Counted from the stretch's first letter, positions 14,748 through 23,522 are shown. The stretch: DNA of 33,090 bases from Nocardioides sp. (GCA_025964835.1 JAOPYB010000199.1:1-33090); one strand, 5' to 3'. A program made the numbers and translations. The notes: generated by a model not told the origin, from the letters alone.

Positions 14748-15581
14748 TCAGACGTCGACGAGGATCTCCTCGAGCCGCGCCGCCGCCGCGTGCAGGTGCC
14801 GCACCACGCTGAGCTGCCGCTTCTGGCTCATCCTGCCGACAGGGGCCGAGGCGTTGATGGCCGCGACGGTCAGACCACGCCGGTTCCGGACGGCCGTCGC
14901 CACCGACACGATGTCGTCGGCCTCGCGCCGGTTGTAGGAGTAGCCGCGCTCGCGCACCCTCTCGAGATCTTCGTCGAGCTCGGCCCGCTCCTCGGGCGAG
15001 AGATGGGCACCCTCGTCTCCCGCTGCGCTGGCCAGGACCTCCTCGAGCTGCGCCGGGGTCAGGTCTGCCAAGATCGCCTTTCCGGTCGCCGTGCGGTGCG
15101 CGGGGAAGAGCTGTCCGGTGCGATCCGCGACCCGGAGGGCGCGCTGCGACTCGGCGCCGGCGACGTAGCGGATGCGCCCGCCCTCGAGCTGGGCGAGGTG
15201 CACTGTCTCGTCGATGGTCACGGCGAGCTCGGAGAGGATCGGGCCGGCCAGCGCGCGGATGTCCATGCTGCGGACCGCGCCGTACCCGATCTCGAGCAGG
15301 GCCGGGCCGGCGGTGTAGACCCCGTGTCCGTCAGCCTGCCGCACGAAGTCGTGGTGCATCAGCATGGCCAGCAGCCGGTGGGCTGTCGAGTGCGCGACGT
15401 TGAGCGAGGTCGAGACGTCGGAGAGGCGGAGCTGCTGACGGTCGCGGAACAGCAGCAACAGTCGCAGTGCGTTGTCGACCGACGAGATGGGATAGGCGGG
15501 AGCCTTCTTCGCGGGCACGTCCTTGCCTTCCGCCTCAGCGGGGCTGTCGGCCACGGGTTCCTCGCTCTCGCTCTCGGTCAT
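14748..15581 (-). CDS. IclR family transcriptional regulator
   Basis: 277 residues from the ATG at 15581; a GTG at 15617 would add 12. After an acidic, Ala-rich N-tail (1-30), the winged-helix domain (about 33-95) has ISSVDNALRLLLLF, LRLSDVSTSLNVAHSTAHRLLAML and GVYTAGPALLEIG. The effector domain (about 110-270) contains HLAQLEGGRIRYV, PAHRTATGKAILADL and RGYSYNRREAD. IclR proteins bind small carboxylates and control catabolic operons. It lies between the tct operon (convergent) and the ABC/ADH/ALDH operon (same strand). It is the best local candidate for binding the shared GTTTTCT palindromes, though this is an inference. Confidence 0.92.
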   Translation of the reverse strand: MTESESEEPVADSPAEAEGKDVPAKKAPAYPISSVDNALRLLLLFRDRQQLRLSDVSTSLNVAHSTAHRLLAMLMHHDFVRQADGHGVYTAGPALLEIGYGAVRSMDIRALAGPILSELAVTIDETVHLAQLEGGRIRYVAGAESQRALRVADRTGQLFPAHRTATGKAILADLTPAQLEEVLASAAGDEGAHLSPEERAELDEDLERVRERGYSYNRREADDIVSVATAVRNRRGLTVAAINASAPVGRMSQKRQLSVVRHLHAAAARLEEILVDV

Positions 15582-15628
15582 GGCACAGAGCCTGCGGCTC
15601 GCTGCACACGGGCTCAAGGCCGAGCCTG

Positions 15629-15634
15629 ATCATA
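15629..15634 (-). promoter_or_regulatory. Possible -10 box of the IclR gene
   Basis: TATGAT on the minus strand, about 48 bases before the ATG at 15581, lies in the 98-bp gap between the aldehyde dehydrogenase stop and the IclR gene. No convincing -35 is seen. It suggests the regulator can be transcribed separately from the long operon upstream. Confidence 0.35.
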
Positions 15635-15679
15635 GACAGCACAGGGGGTGGTCAGCCCTTCTTGGCACGGTCGGCATGG

Positions 15680-17149
15680 TCACCGGCTCGGCAGGAAGAT
15701 GTTGACCGTCTTCTGCTCGGTGAAGCTGAGCAGCTCGTCGAGCCCCTCCTCGGAACCGAGACCGCTCTGCTTCACGCCGCCGAAGTTCGTCCCCGGGAAG
15801 TGGCTCGACGTCCCGTTGATCCAGACGTAGCCCGCCCGGACGGCGCGGGCGGCGAGCAGCGCGCGGTTCAGGTCATTGGTCCAGATCGACGCGGTCAGCC
15901 CGTAGTCCACCCCGTTGACCATGCCCCACAGGTCGTCGTCGTCGCTCCATCGGGTGATCCCCAGGACCGGCCCGAACACCTCGTTTCGGAACAGCCGCAT
16001 GTCGGGCGTCACCTCGGCGAAGAGCGTGGGCTCGAGCCAGTAGCCCCGGTCGAACTCGTCACCCTTCGGCCGGCCGCCGCCGGTGACCAGGCGTGCTCCG
16101 TCCTCGAGTGCGGCGGCCACGTGGCTGCGAACGTTGGCGAGGTGTCGCGCCGAGTTGAGGGGTCCCATTCCGGTGTCGTCGTCCAGCGGCATGCCCACCT
16201 TGATTCCCGCCATCGATGCGGCCACCCGGTCGACCACCTCGTCGTACAGATCGGCGTGCACCAACAGCCGACTCGTGGACCCGCAGGACTGACCCTGGTG
16301 GCCGAAGTTCATGGCCGTGACCGCCGCGGCGCTCACCGCGGCCGGGTCGGCGTCGGGAAAGACGACGAAGGGGTTCTTGCCGCCCAACTCCAGACTCACG
16401 TGCTTGACCGACGTCGTGGCCGCGAGCCGCTGGATCTCCATCCCGGTGGGGACCGAGCCGATGAAGGAGAGACGACGGACGGCGGGGTTCTGCACCAGCG
16501 CGGCTCCCGCCTCGCGCCCGGTGCCCGTGACGATGCTGACGACACCCGGTGGAAAGACGTCGGCGCACAGCTCGGCAAGGATGGACGTGGAGAGCGGCGA
16601 CTCCTCCGAGGGCTTGAGGATCACCGTGTTGCCGGCGACGAGGGGCGCTGCGAGCCGCGAGGCGGCGAACATGAACGGGTGGTTGAAGGCGAGAATGCGC
16701 CCCACGACGCCATAGGGCTCGCGCACCGAGAAATGCAGCCCGGTCGCCGAGGCGGGGATGGTCTCCCCCTTGAGCTCGAGCGCCAGGCCGGCGAAGTAGT
16801 CCATGAGCGTCGTCGCCATCGAGACGTCCTTGACCATGCGGCTCCTGGTGTTCCCGGTGTCCTGGACCTCGAGCTCCAGCAGTTCGGGTGCCCGCAACGT
16901 CGCCCGCCGGGCAAGCTCCCTGACCAGCGCGGCCCGGTCCGTCGCGCTCGTCGCGGCCCACGGGCCGGCGGCCCGCTCGGCCGAGGCGACGGCACGGTCG
17001 ACGTCGAGACGGCGTCCCGCGGGGACCTTGCCCAACGGCTCCTCGGTGCTCGGGTCCAGTGACACGATCCATTCGCCGTCGGCGGACGCACACAACTCGC
17101 CGTCGACGAGCATGGGGTATTCCTTGAGGTCGGTGTCGACGGGAGTCAT
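15680..17149 (-). CDS. NAD(P)-dependent aldehyde dehydrogenase
   Basis: 489 residues, full length for the superfamily. Catalytic features are Asn156 (FNHP), cofactor FIGSVPTG near 229-236, general base Glu254 in LELGGKNP, and nucleophile Cys289 in GQSCGS; EVFGP is near 385. It oxidises an aldehyde to the acid. It resembles the betaine/aromatic aldehyde dehydrogenase group, but the substrate cannot be fixed. The ATG at 17149 has AAAGG 5 bases before it. It is the last structural gene of the ABC transporter/ADH/DUF6282 operon, where it probably acts after the alcohol dehydrogenase (alcohol to aldehyde to acid). Confidence 0.93.
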   Translation of the reverse strand: MTPVDTDLKEYPMLVDGELCASADGEWIVSLDPSTEEPLGKVPAGRRLDVDRAVASAERAAGPWAATSATDRAALVRELARRATLRAPELLELEVQDTGNTRSRMVKDVSMATTLMDYFAGLALELKGETIPASATGLHFSVREPYGVVGRILAFNHPFMFAASRLAAPLVAGNTVILKPSEESPLSTSILAELCADVFPPGVVSIVTGTGREAGAALVQNPAVRRLSFIGSVPTGMEIQRLAATTSVKHVSLELGGKNPFVVFPDADPAAVSAAAVTAMNFGHQGQSCGSTSRLLVHADLYDEVVDRVAASMAGIKVGMPLDDDTGMGPLNSARHLANVRSHVAAALEDGARLVTGGGRPKGDEFDRGYWLEPTLFAEVTPDMRLFRNEVFGPVLGITRWSDDDDLWGMVNGVDYGLTASIWTNDLNRALLAARAVRAGYVWINGTSSHFPGTNFGGVKQSGLGSEEGLDELLSFTEQKTVNIFLPSR

Positions 17150-17208
17150 CAGAGCCTTTCCAGTGGTGGCCGGGTATCGGCGCGAGGCAGGGAGCGGATC
17201 GGGGACGG

Positions 17209-18180
17209 TCAGGGAGCGAGGAGCCTGCGCGGGTTCTCGACGAAGAGGTTGCTCAGCTCCGCGTCCGTGGTGCCCAGGGCACGCAGCTGCCCGATGACCA
17301 TGCGAAGCATCTCCGCGTGGGGCGGCAGCCAGTCGAAGAAGACGTCGGAGCTGATGACCACGTGCTCCGAGCCGAGTCTCTGGACGAGGTCGTACACGTC
17401 CTCGATGTGGACGGGGGCGTGGGGCATCATCGTGAGGACGGCGGTCATCTCGACGACCGCACCGGCCGCGGCCACGTCCTCGATCAGCGTCGCCGACGCG
17501 TTGATCGAGGGCGAGAACGGATGGGCGAAGAGCATGCGGTCGTGACCGATGTCGGCCGCCGCCTCGACCAACTTCACGCTCTCGGCCGTCGACAGGTGAC
17601 CGGTCGACACGACGAGCCCGCGCTCCTTGGCGACATGGAGGACCTCACGCGCCTCCGGGCGGACACCGCCGGAGGAGTCGAGGATCGTGACCGCGCTCCG
17701 GTCCAGGTAGGGGCCCATCGACGGCAGGATCTTGTCGATGACCTGCCGGCGCACCACGCCGCCGTGGGCGTGGTCGTTCACCGAGCCCCAGGTTGGCATG
17801 AAGACGACCTTGGCGCCGTGCGCGGCCGCGGCCTCGACGGTGGTGGGCTGGATGCCCCCGATGAGCGGGTTGAGCGTGATCGAGGAGTGGACCGTGAAGG
17901 ACGGGTCGTCCAGGGCGCTCGCCAGGATCAGGGCTCGGTCCATCGTCGGCCAGAAGTGCGACTTCAAGACGATGCCCGCCATCCCGGCATCGCGGGCGGA
18001 CCGGACCAGGGTGAGGTCATCGGTGCGCTGTCCCCACTCGAGCCCCACGTCGGGATAGCCGTGGACGTGCATGTCGACGGCGCCCACGAGCGCGCGCTCG
18101 GCTCGTGGTGTCGAGCCCGGCCAGGAGATGGCGGGGGCGCCGGCCCTCGGGCCGGGCGCCGGCGTCTGCGGCTCGCTCAT
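17209..18180 (-). CDS. DUF6282 family, amidohydrolase-like metal protein
   Basis: 323 residues. A TIM-barrel metal-dependent hydrolase layout is visible: DMHVHGYPD with Asp36, His38 and His40 after strand 1; LKSHFWPT with Lys73 and His75; STGHLS with His195; FAHPFSPS with His220; and SSDVFFDW with Asp279 at the end of the last strand. This set of ligands is that of the amidohydrolase superfamily, and the sequence fits the uncharacterised DUF6282 family. It may hydrolyse or decarboxylate a small molecule. The ATG overlaps the ADH stop (ATGA), so the two are coupled, and both sit in one operon with a transporter and an aldehyde dehydrogenase. Confidence 0.85.
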   Translation of the reverse strand: MSEPQTPAPGPRAGAPAISWPGSTPRAERALVGAVDMHVHGYPDVGLEWGQRTDDLTLVRSARDAGMAGIVLKSHFWPTMDRALILASALDDPSFTVHSSITLNPLIGGIQPTTVEAAAAHGAKVVFMPTWGSVNDHAHGGVVRRQVIDKILPSMGPYLDRSAVTILDSSGGVRPEAREVLHVAKERGLVVSTGHLSTAESVKLVEAAADIGHDRMLFAHPFSPSINASATLIEDVAAAGAVVEMTAVLTMMPHAPVHIEDVYDLVQRLGSEHVVISSDVFFDWLPPHAEMLRMVIGQLRALGTTDAELSNLFVENPRRLLAP

Positions 18181-19298
18181 GCCTGGGGATCGATCAAGGG
18201 CTTCATCACGCCGTTCCGCATGGCCTGCATCGCCTGGGTGAGGCCGTCGAGCCCGGTGGCAGGCGTCAGCATGGCGTCCCAGTCGAACTGACCGCGGGAT
18301 TCCTTGAGGAACTCCAGCGCCTTCCAGTAGTGGCCCACGTGCGCGGAGAGGGCCCCGACCACGGTGAGCTGCTTTCGGACCACGAGGCTCGGGTCCACCG
18401 GCACCCTCTCGCTCGAGGTCTGTCCCGCGACTCCGAAACGTCCTCCCGGCGCCAGGAGCTCGAGCCCCTCGCTGTAGGCCTGGGGCGCCCCCGACATCTC
18501 CAGCACGACGTCGGCGCCGCGCGAACCGCGGGTCGCGTCCCGGACGAGTCCCGCGCGCGCGGCCGGGTCGGGGACCTCCTCGAGGGAGATGAGCTGGGAG
18601 GCGCCGTAGGCCTTGGCGATCTCGAGCCGCGGCCCAGGGGCTCCGACGGCAGTGATGTGCTGGATGCCGGTGTGGTGGAGCATCGCGACGGCGAACAGCC
18701 CGAGGGGCCCGGTCCCCTGCACGACGACGGACTCATGGCTCTCGACGACTCCCACCCGCTCGAGGAGGTGGACGACAGTGCGCAGCGCGCAGCTGGAGGG
18801 AGCCGCCCAGTCGTCGGGCACCTCGTCGGGGACCTTCACCCGTCCCGAGGTCGGGAAGACGTAGCAGTACTCCGCAAACGCGCCCGTCAGCCCGGGGAAG
18901 CTGTTGACCGAGACGCGTCCGTAGCTCTGGCGGTTCAGGCACAGGGACGGCGACCGGCCCACGCCGCAGTAGTAGCAGTGGCCGCAGGGGGCGTGGGTCC
19001 ACACGATCCTGTCGCCGGGGGCCAGGGACTGACCGATCGAGTCGACCTGGGGTCCGTCACCGAAGGCGACCACCTCGCCGACCATCTCGTGGCCCATGAT
19101 CGAGGGCAGGTTCTTCTGGTCGGCGGTGAATCCGGAACCGAGCCAGGTGTGAACGTCGGTGCCGCAGACGGACGCCCGCAGGACCCTGGCGAGGATGGCG
19201 CCCGCCTCGAGCTCCTGGGGTACGTCGACCGACTCGACGGTCGTGGGCGTCCCGAAGGCCGTGAGGAGCGCTGCTCGGCTCCTGAGTGGATAGTTCAC
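18177..19298 (-). CDS. Zinc-dependent alcohol dehydrogenase (MDR family)
   Basis: 373 residues. Catalytic zinc ligands are Cys45 (CGTD) and His70-Glu71 (GHE). The structural zinc lobe has Cys105, Cys108, Cys111 and Cys120 (CGHCYYC then C). The Rossmann motif GTGPLG is near residue 195. It oxidises an alcohol with NAD(P) or runs in reverse. The start is GTG 19298 with AAGGGAA 7 bases upstream. It lies 30 bp after the ABC permease and overlaps the DUF6282 start. The substrate is presumably the imported compound or a product of the neighbouring enzymes. Confidence 0.93.
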   Translation of the reverse strand: MNYPLRSRAALLTAFGTPTTVESVDVPQELEAGAILARVLRASVCGTDVHTWLGSGFTADQKNLPSIMGHEMVGEVVAFGDGPQVDSIGQSLAPGDRIVWTHAPCGHCYYCGVGRSPSLCLNRQSYGRVSVNSFPGLTGAFAEYCYVFPTSGRVKVPDEVPDDWAAPSSCALRTVVHLLERVGVVESHESVVVQGTGPLGLFAVAMLHHTGIQHITAVGAPGPRLEIAKAYGASQLISLEEVPDPAARAGLVRDATRGSRGADVVLEMSGAPQAYSEGLELLAPGGRFGVAGQTSSERVPVDPSLVVRKQLTVVGALSAHVGHYWKALEFLKESRGQFDWDAMLTPATGLDGLTQAMQAMRNGVMKPLIDPQA

Positions 19299-19328
19299 CG
19301 GTTGTTCCCTTCAGAGGATGAGTGGGCC

Positions 19329-20174
19329 CTAGCCGGGCGTGGGCTGCGTTCGGGTGGTCTTGGCGGCGTCGCCCGCCACCCGGCGCTCGATCGCGCCGAG
19401 GGTCTGGTCCATGACGAGCGCGAAGGCCAGCACGACGAGAATGCAGAAGTACACGGCGCCCGCGTTGAACTGCACGCGGTAGGCGGTGATGAGCGTCCCG
19501 ATGCCCCCGCTGGTCGAGGCGAGCATCTCGCACACGATGACGGCGATCAGCACCAGGCCGCCACCCAGGCGCAGTCCCGAGACCACGACGGGGAGAGCGG
19601 CGGGAATCAGGACCTTGGTCAGGAGCTGGCGGGGTGAGGCGCCCATGCTCTGGGCGGAGCGGCGCAGGCCCTCATCCACGGAACGGACGCCGCTCGCCGT
19701 CGTCAGCAGGACCGGGATCACCCCGTAGAGGCTGGCGAACAGGACCTTGGAGACCTGCCCCGGGCCCAGCCACACCGAGATCAGGGGGTAGACGACGACC
19801 AAGGGGACGGCGTAGAGGGCACCGAAGATCAGCAGCAGGAAACGGAGCCTCGGCGAGGTGCCGATCACGAACCCCGCGACGATCCCCACCAGCCACGCGA
19901 AGACCAGCGCGACGAGTATGGCGGACAAGGTGGGCCACAGTGACCCGACGATCGGCGACCACTGATCGGCTCCGGCCCGGAGAGACGCCGAGAGCGGCAC
20001 GATGAAGGCGCTGGGTGCCGACATGAGGCGCGGAACCAGCTCCCAGCAGACGAGGAGCAGCGCCACGACCGCGAGGCGCCAGCCCAGCAGCGTCCGCCGC
20101 GACCTGTCCCGCTCTGGCTCCGGGAGCGCGACGTCAGCCACTGGCCGACCCCGGACCTCGTCGACCGTGCTCAC
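19329..20174 (-). CDS. ABC transporter permease, SsuC/TauC-like
   Basis: About 281 residues from GTG 20174, chosen because it overlaps the ATPase stop (GTGA) and has AGGAG 6 bases upstream; a GTG at 20198 is an alternative. Six hydrophobic segments are visible, starting after a polar N-tail. The EAA loop that docks the ATPase reads SMGASPRQLLTKVLIPAALPVVVSGLRLG (quoted in parts: SMGASPRQLL, IPAALPVV). It is of the BPD_transp_1 type used for sulfonates, taurine, pyrimidines and aromatic acids. This is the second permease of the operon, so the channel is probably a heterodimer. Confidence 0.92.
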   Translation of the reverse strand: MSTVDEVRGRPVADVALPEPERDRSRRTLLGWRLAVVALLLVCWELVPRLMSAPSAFIVPLSASLRAGADQWSPIVGSLWPTLSAILVALVFAWLVGIVAGFVIGTSPRLRFLLLIFGALYAVPLVVVYPLISVWLGPGQVSKVLFASLYGVIPVLLTTASGVRSVDEGLRRSAQSMGASPRQLLTKVLIPAALPVVVSGLRLGGGLVLIAVIVCEMLASTSGGIGTLITAYRVQFNAGAVYFCILVVLAFALVMDQTLGAIERRVAGDAAKTTRTQPTPG

Positions 20175-20974
20175 TCCTGACTCCTGATCAGTCGCCACAG
20201 GCGGTTGCGCAGGTGCAGGAACTTCTCCGTCTCGGTGATCTCCACCGGGCGAGGCCTCGGCAGGTCGATGAGGACACGCTCGACCACGCGCCCGGGGCGA
20301 GCCGCCATCACGATGACCTCGTCGGAGAGATAGACCGCCTCCGCGAGGTTGTGGGTCACGAAGATGACCGTGTTGTGGATCTCGTCCCAGAGACGGAGGA
20401 GCTCCTCGCCCATGTCCATCCGGGTCTGCTCGTCCAGGGCGCCGAACGGCTCGTCCATGAGCAGGACGGCGGGCCGCTGGATCAGGGCCCTCGCGACCGC
20501 CACCCGCTGCCGCATGCCTCCCGAGAGCTCACGGGGGTAGCGGTCGGCGTAGCCGGCGAGGCCGACCTTCTCCAGGAGCTCGCGCCCTCGCGCCTCACGC
20601 TCGGCGCGGGGGTCCTTGCGCAGCTCCAGCGGGAAGGCCACATTGTCCAGCGCGCTGCGCCATGGGAGGAGGCAGGCGTCCTGGAACGCGACGGCGACCT
20701 TGTCGGGCTGCGGCCCGGTGACCTTGGCACCGGCGACGTATCGATCTCCCGCCGTCGGCGTGATGAGTCCGGCGAGAATCATGAGCAGCGTCGACTTGCC
20801 GCATCCGCTGGGGCCGACGATCGAGACGAACCGCTTGGGCCCCGCGCTCACGTCGACGTTCTCGAGGGCGGGGACGGGCCCGCGCGCGGTGTGGTAGGAG
20901 TGCTGGATCCCGGTCACCCGGATGACCGCCTCGTCGGTCAGAGGGCGTTCCGCGTTCAGCTGGGGGATGGTCAT
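20171..20974 (-). CDS. ABC transporter ATP-binding protein, SsuB/TauB-like
   Basis: 267 residues. Walker A GPSGCGKST is at 54-62, Q-loop AFQDACLLPWRS near 99, signature LSGGMRQR near 147, Walker B VLLMDEPFGALD near 167-178, and the H-loop histidine in FVTHNLAEA. The LLPW after the Q-loop and the DEPFGALD are typical of the nitrate/sulfonate/taurine class. It powers import through the two permeases. The ATG at 20974 has GAAGGA upstream and overlaps the stop of the first permease (TGATG). Confidence 0.95.
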   Translation of the reverse strand: MTIPQLNAERPLTDEAVIRVTGIQHSYHTARGPVPALENVDVSAGPKRFVSIVGPSGCGKSTLLMILAGLITPTAGDRYVAGAKVTGPQPDKVAVAFQDACLLPWRSALDNVAFPLELRKDPRAEREARGRELLEKVGLAGYADRYPRELSGGMRQRVAVARALIQRPAVLLMDEPFGALDEQTRMDMGEELLRLWDEIHNTVIFVTHNLAEAVYLSDEVIVMAARPGRVVERVLIDLPRPRPVEITETEKFLHLRNRLWRLIRSQE

Positions 20975-21741
20975 CAGGTTCCTTCTCTCCAACGGTCTTG
21001 TCGTCGTTCACACCAGCGCAACAGCTCGTTGAGGGCTATGCCGATGACTGTGATGACCGCGATCACGGCCAACAGGGGGGCGACCTGGAAGGTCTGCCCG
21101 TAGAGGTTCACGAGGTAGCCCAGCCCCTGCCGAGACACATACATCTCCGCGATCAGGACCCCTGTGATGTTGAGGATCATCGCGATACGCGCGGCCTCCA
21201 GCAGTGTGGGCATCATCGACCGGAGGTAGATCTTCGAGAAGACCTCGCGGCGCCTGGCGCCCTGTGAGCGCGCCATCGCGACCAGGTTCGGGTCGACGCT
21301 CGCGATTCCGACCATCGTCGCCATCACGATCACCGCGAAGGAGCTGAAGGCTCCGAACGCGATCTTCTGGTCCCCGCCGATCCCGATGACGAGGATGAAC
21401 AACGGCAGGAAGAGCGACTTGGGCACGCTGAGCAGGAAGGTCAGGAACCCGACGGACACCTGGGCGACCAAGGGCCACGAGCTCAGCAACAAGCCCAGCC
21501 CGACGCCCAGGACCAGCGCCAGGACGAAGGCCACCAGGACGTAGGTCAGGGTGATGCGCACGTCGAAGAAGAGGCCCCCGGCCACCAGGTCGGAACCCGC
21601 CGACGCGATGACCGAGGGTGCCGGCGCGGTCTCGGGTGTGAGGACCCCGAGCCGCGCCAGCAGCTCCCACGTCGCGAGAAGGACCACGAGCAGGCCGACC
21701 GCCAGCTGGGCGTCCCGCGTGGAGTGCAACAGTCTCGTCAT
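20974..21741 (-). CDS. ABC transporter permease, SsuC/TauC-like (first copy)
   Basis: 255 residues from ATG 21741; a GTG at 21747, directly after the binding-protein stop, is possible. Six hydrophobic segments are present. The EAA loop contains RSQGARRREVFSKIYLRSMM and then PTLLEAARIAM. It is of the same family as the permease at 19329 but clearly diverged, so the two probably pair as a heterodimer. It lies 6 bp after the solute-binding protein gene and overlaps the ATPase start. Confidence 0.92.
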   Translation of the reverse strand: MTRLLHSTRDAQLAVGLLVVLLATWELLARLGVLTPETAPAPSVIASAGSDLVAGGLFFDVRITLTYVLVAFVLALVLGVGLGLLLSSWPLVAQVSVGFLTFLLSVPKSLFLPLFILVIGIGGDQKIAFGAFSSFAVIVMATMVGIASVDPNLVAMARSQGARRREVFSKIYLRSMMPTLLEAARIAMILNITGVLIAEMYVSRQGLGYLVNLYGQTFQVAPLLAVIAVITVIGIALNELLRWCERRQDRWREGT

Positions 21742-21747
21742 GACCAC

Positions 21748-22722
21748 TCAGGACACGAACTGATCGGTGAAGATCTCCTCGGCCGGCGGCAGGCTGCCCT
21801 GCGCGTCGAGTCCAGCGACCGAGGCAAGGGACAAGGCGTTCTCGATCCAGACGGGATCGATGGCGCCGTCGGGGGACAGCGACATGATCGTCGACTCGTA
21901 CTCCTCCTCGGCCAGGGCGCCGGAGATGCCTTCCTTCTCCTCGATGAGCTTCAAGGCGTACGCCTTGTCCTCCTGCAGCTTCACGACGCCCTGGTAGATC
22001 GAGGTGAGCGCTGCCTGGATCTGCGTGGCGTTGTCCGCGATGTCCGCGTCGGTGGCGACCCAGCCGTCCGGGATCGTGGGCTCCATGTCCTGGCCCAGGT
22101 CCGAGACGACCTTCCCGCCGTCCATCACTGCCTGGTAGCTCAACGGAGGGAGCTGGACGATCGCGTCCACGCGGCCGCGGGACAGGTTCTCGTTGAGGGC
22201 GCCGTAGCCCAGCGCCTGGTTCTTCCAGGTCACGCCGGCGTCCTCGGCTGCCCACAGGGAGAAGAACTCGCCCGTGCCACCCGGGTTGCCGATTCCCACG
22301 TTCTTGCCGTCGAGATCGGCCGTGCTGGCGATCGAGCTGTCAGCGGCTGCGACGACCAGCCACCCGGCGGACGTCGCCATCCCCGTGCCGACCAGCTTCT
22401 GGTCGATGTTGTGGGACCGCGAGACCGCCACACCCTCGGGGTTGAAGCTGATCAGGTCGGCCTCCCCCGCGGTGAGCGCCTCGGTGGCGGCACCGCCGCC
22501 CTGGTAGGCCGTGATCTCGACCGAGAGGCCGTTGTCCTCGAAGTAGCCCTGCTCCTCTGCGGCGTAGACGCCGAGGTACGGGCCGTAACCGGCGGCCGCG
22601 AGACCGATGCGGAACTTCCCGGAGTCACTGCTGCTGGCCTTCTCGCGCGGATTGGCACAGGCGGTGACGGAGAGGCCGAGGACTGCGGCCAGGGCGGCCG
22701 CGCCGATGGAGCGTCGATTCAT
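21748..22722 (-). CDS. ABC transporter substrate-binding lipoprotein, NMT1/SsuA-like
   Basis: 324 residues. The signal peptide has lipobox VTAC and lipidated Cys22. The mature protein is a periplasmic-binding-protein type II of the NMT1/SsuA/TauA group: GLAAAGYGPYLGVYAAEEQGYFEDNGL near 40-66 (in parts: LGVYAAEEQGYF), then GGGAATEALTAGEADLISF, and domain-2 LDGKNVGIGNPGGTGEF. Ligands of this group include sulfonates, pyrimidine precursors and aromatic acids. The ATG has AAGGA 7 bases upstream. It is the first gene of a seven-gene operon ending with the aldehyde dehydrogenase. Confidence 0.93.
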   Translation of the reverse strand: MNRRSIGAAALAAVLGLSVTACANPREKASSSDSGKFRIGLAAAGYGPYLGVYAAEEQGYFEDNGLSVEITAYQGGGAATEALTAGEADLISFNPEGVAVSRSHNIDQKLVGTGMATSAGWLVVAAADSSIASTADLDGKNVGIGNPGGTGEFFSLWAAEDAGVTWKNQALGYGALNENLSRGRVDAIVQLPPLSYQAVMDGGKVVSDLGQDMEPTIPDGWVATDADIADNATQIQAALTSIYQGVVKLQEDKAYALKLIEEKEGISGALAEEEYESTIMSLSPDGAIDPVWIENALSLASVAGLDAQGSLPPAEEIFTDQFVS

Positions 22723-22770
22723 TGATTTTCCTTCGAAGTCAGATCCAGAGCGGCGCCCGAGCGGAACCCT

Positions 22771-22807
22771 GACATTCGGATGTTTTCTCGTGGACAGAAA
22801 GAATGTC
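22771..22807. promoter_or_regulatory. Candidate operator of the ABC/ADH/ALDH operon
   Basis: GACATTC (22771-22777) and GAATGTC (22801-22807) are outer inverted arms, with nested TTTCT (22784-22788) and AGAAA (22796-22800). The core GTTTTCT-CGTG-GAC (22782-22795) matches the tct operator core GTTTTCT-GCAA-GAC. It lies just downstream of the predicted transcription start, the same layout as at tct. Confidence 0.6.
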
Positions 22808-22819
22808 TGCTGGGAAGTG

Positions 22820-22849
22820 ACGATACTCACGGCCGGCGAGCGGTGTCAA
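22820..22849 (-). promoter_or_regulatory. Promoter of the ABC transporter/ADH/ALDH operon
   Basis: On the minus strand a perfect -35 TTGACA (22849-22844), an 18-base spacer and -10 TATCGT (22825-22820). Transcription would start near 22813, leaving a leader of about 90 bases that contains the operator and ends with the AAGGA ribosome site. Confidence 0.7.
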
Positions 22850-22908
22850 CGGACTGCCACGGGCGGACCCCGCCCGGAAGGACAGCTCGTCGGTCCTGCG
22901 GGCGCCCG

Positions 22909-22951
22909 AAAGCCCCCGGCGACGCGTCCGGAGGCGCGTCCCCGGGGGGCT
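22909..22951 (-). terminator. Rho-independent terminator of the Rieske operon
   Basis: AGCCCCCGG plus GACGCG (22911-22926) pairs with CGCGTC plus CCGGGGGGCT (22935-22951), allowing one bulged G, with an 8-base loop. On the minus strand the hairpin is followed by TTTCGG. It lies 15 bases after the stop of the beta-subunit gene and separates it from the ABC-operon promoter. Confidence 0.75.
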
Positions 22952-22965
22952 CTGGGCGGACCGGA

Positions 22966-23496
22966 CTAGACGAAGATGGACAGGTTCTTGGCCAGCAGGA
23001 CCGACTGGTCCAGCAGCAGGGTGCGCCGGCAGACCTGCCAGTCGTCCCCGACCTTGCGGAGCCGGTCTCGACGGCGTCCGACCAGGAAGTCGGTCTCGTC
23101 GGCCACCCGGTTGCGGTAGACGAGGAAGCGGCAGCTCACCTCGACCTCGGGCAGCGAGATCTCGTCCAGCCGGATGTTCGTCACCAGGTGCGAGACCCGG
23201 GAGACGGGCTCCTCGGCCCAGTGCACACCCGTCTGCAGCTGCGTCACCCGCATCTCGACGGTGTCCTTGGGCTCGTCGAACCAGCAGACCTCGGCGCCCG
23301 CGCGCGTCTGCTCAAGGCTGTCGACGTCGTCGTACTTGACGTTCATGCGCATCGGCACGGAGTACTGGTAGTCGTCGGCCAGCATGGCCAGCCACTCGGT
23401 GTAGCGCCTCTCGTCGAGCAGGTCTGCCTCGCGGAAGAGGAAGTCGCTGATCTCGTAGTGCAGCGCCATCCGCTCGATCGACGTCGGTGCGGTCAT
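22966..23496 (-). CDS. Aromatic-ring-hydroxylating dioxygenase, beta subunit
   Basis: 176 residues, the normal size for the small subunit (cystatin/NTF2-like fold). HYEISDFLFREADLLDERRYTEWLAMLADDYQY (in parts: FLFREADLLDERRYTEWL) near 13-35 and the C-terminal RRRDRLRKVGDDWQVCRRTLLLDQ (part: RRDRLRK) are family-typical. It has no metal site and supports the alpha3beta3 hexamer. The ATG at 23496 has AAGGGA upstream. A GTG at 23526 overlapping the alpha stop (GTGA) is an alternative start. It is the last gene of the ferredoxin-reductase-alpha-beta operon. Confidence 0.93.
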   Translation of the reverse strand: MTAPTSIERMALHYEISDFLFREADLLDERRYTEWLAMLADDYQYSVPMRMNVKYDDVDSLEQTRAGAEVCWFDEPKDTVEMRVTQLQTGVHWAEEPVSRVSHLVTNIRLDEISLPEVEVSCRFLVYRNRVADETDFLVGRRRDRLRKVGDDWQVCRRTLLLDQSVLLAKNLSIFV

Positions 23497-23522
23497 CTCG
23501 GTGGTCCCTTCCTGCGTCGCGC

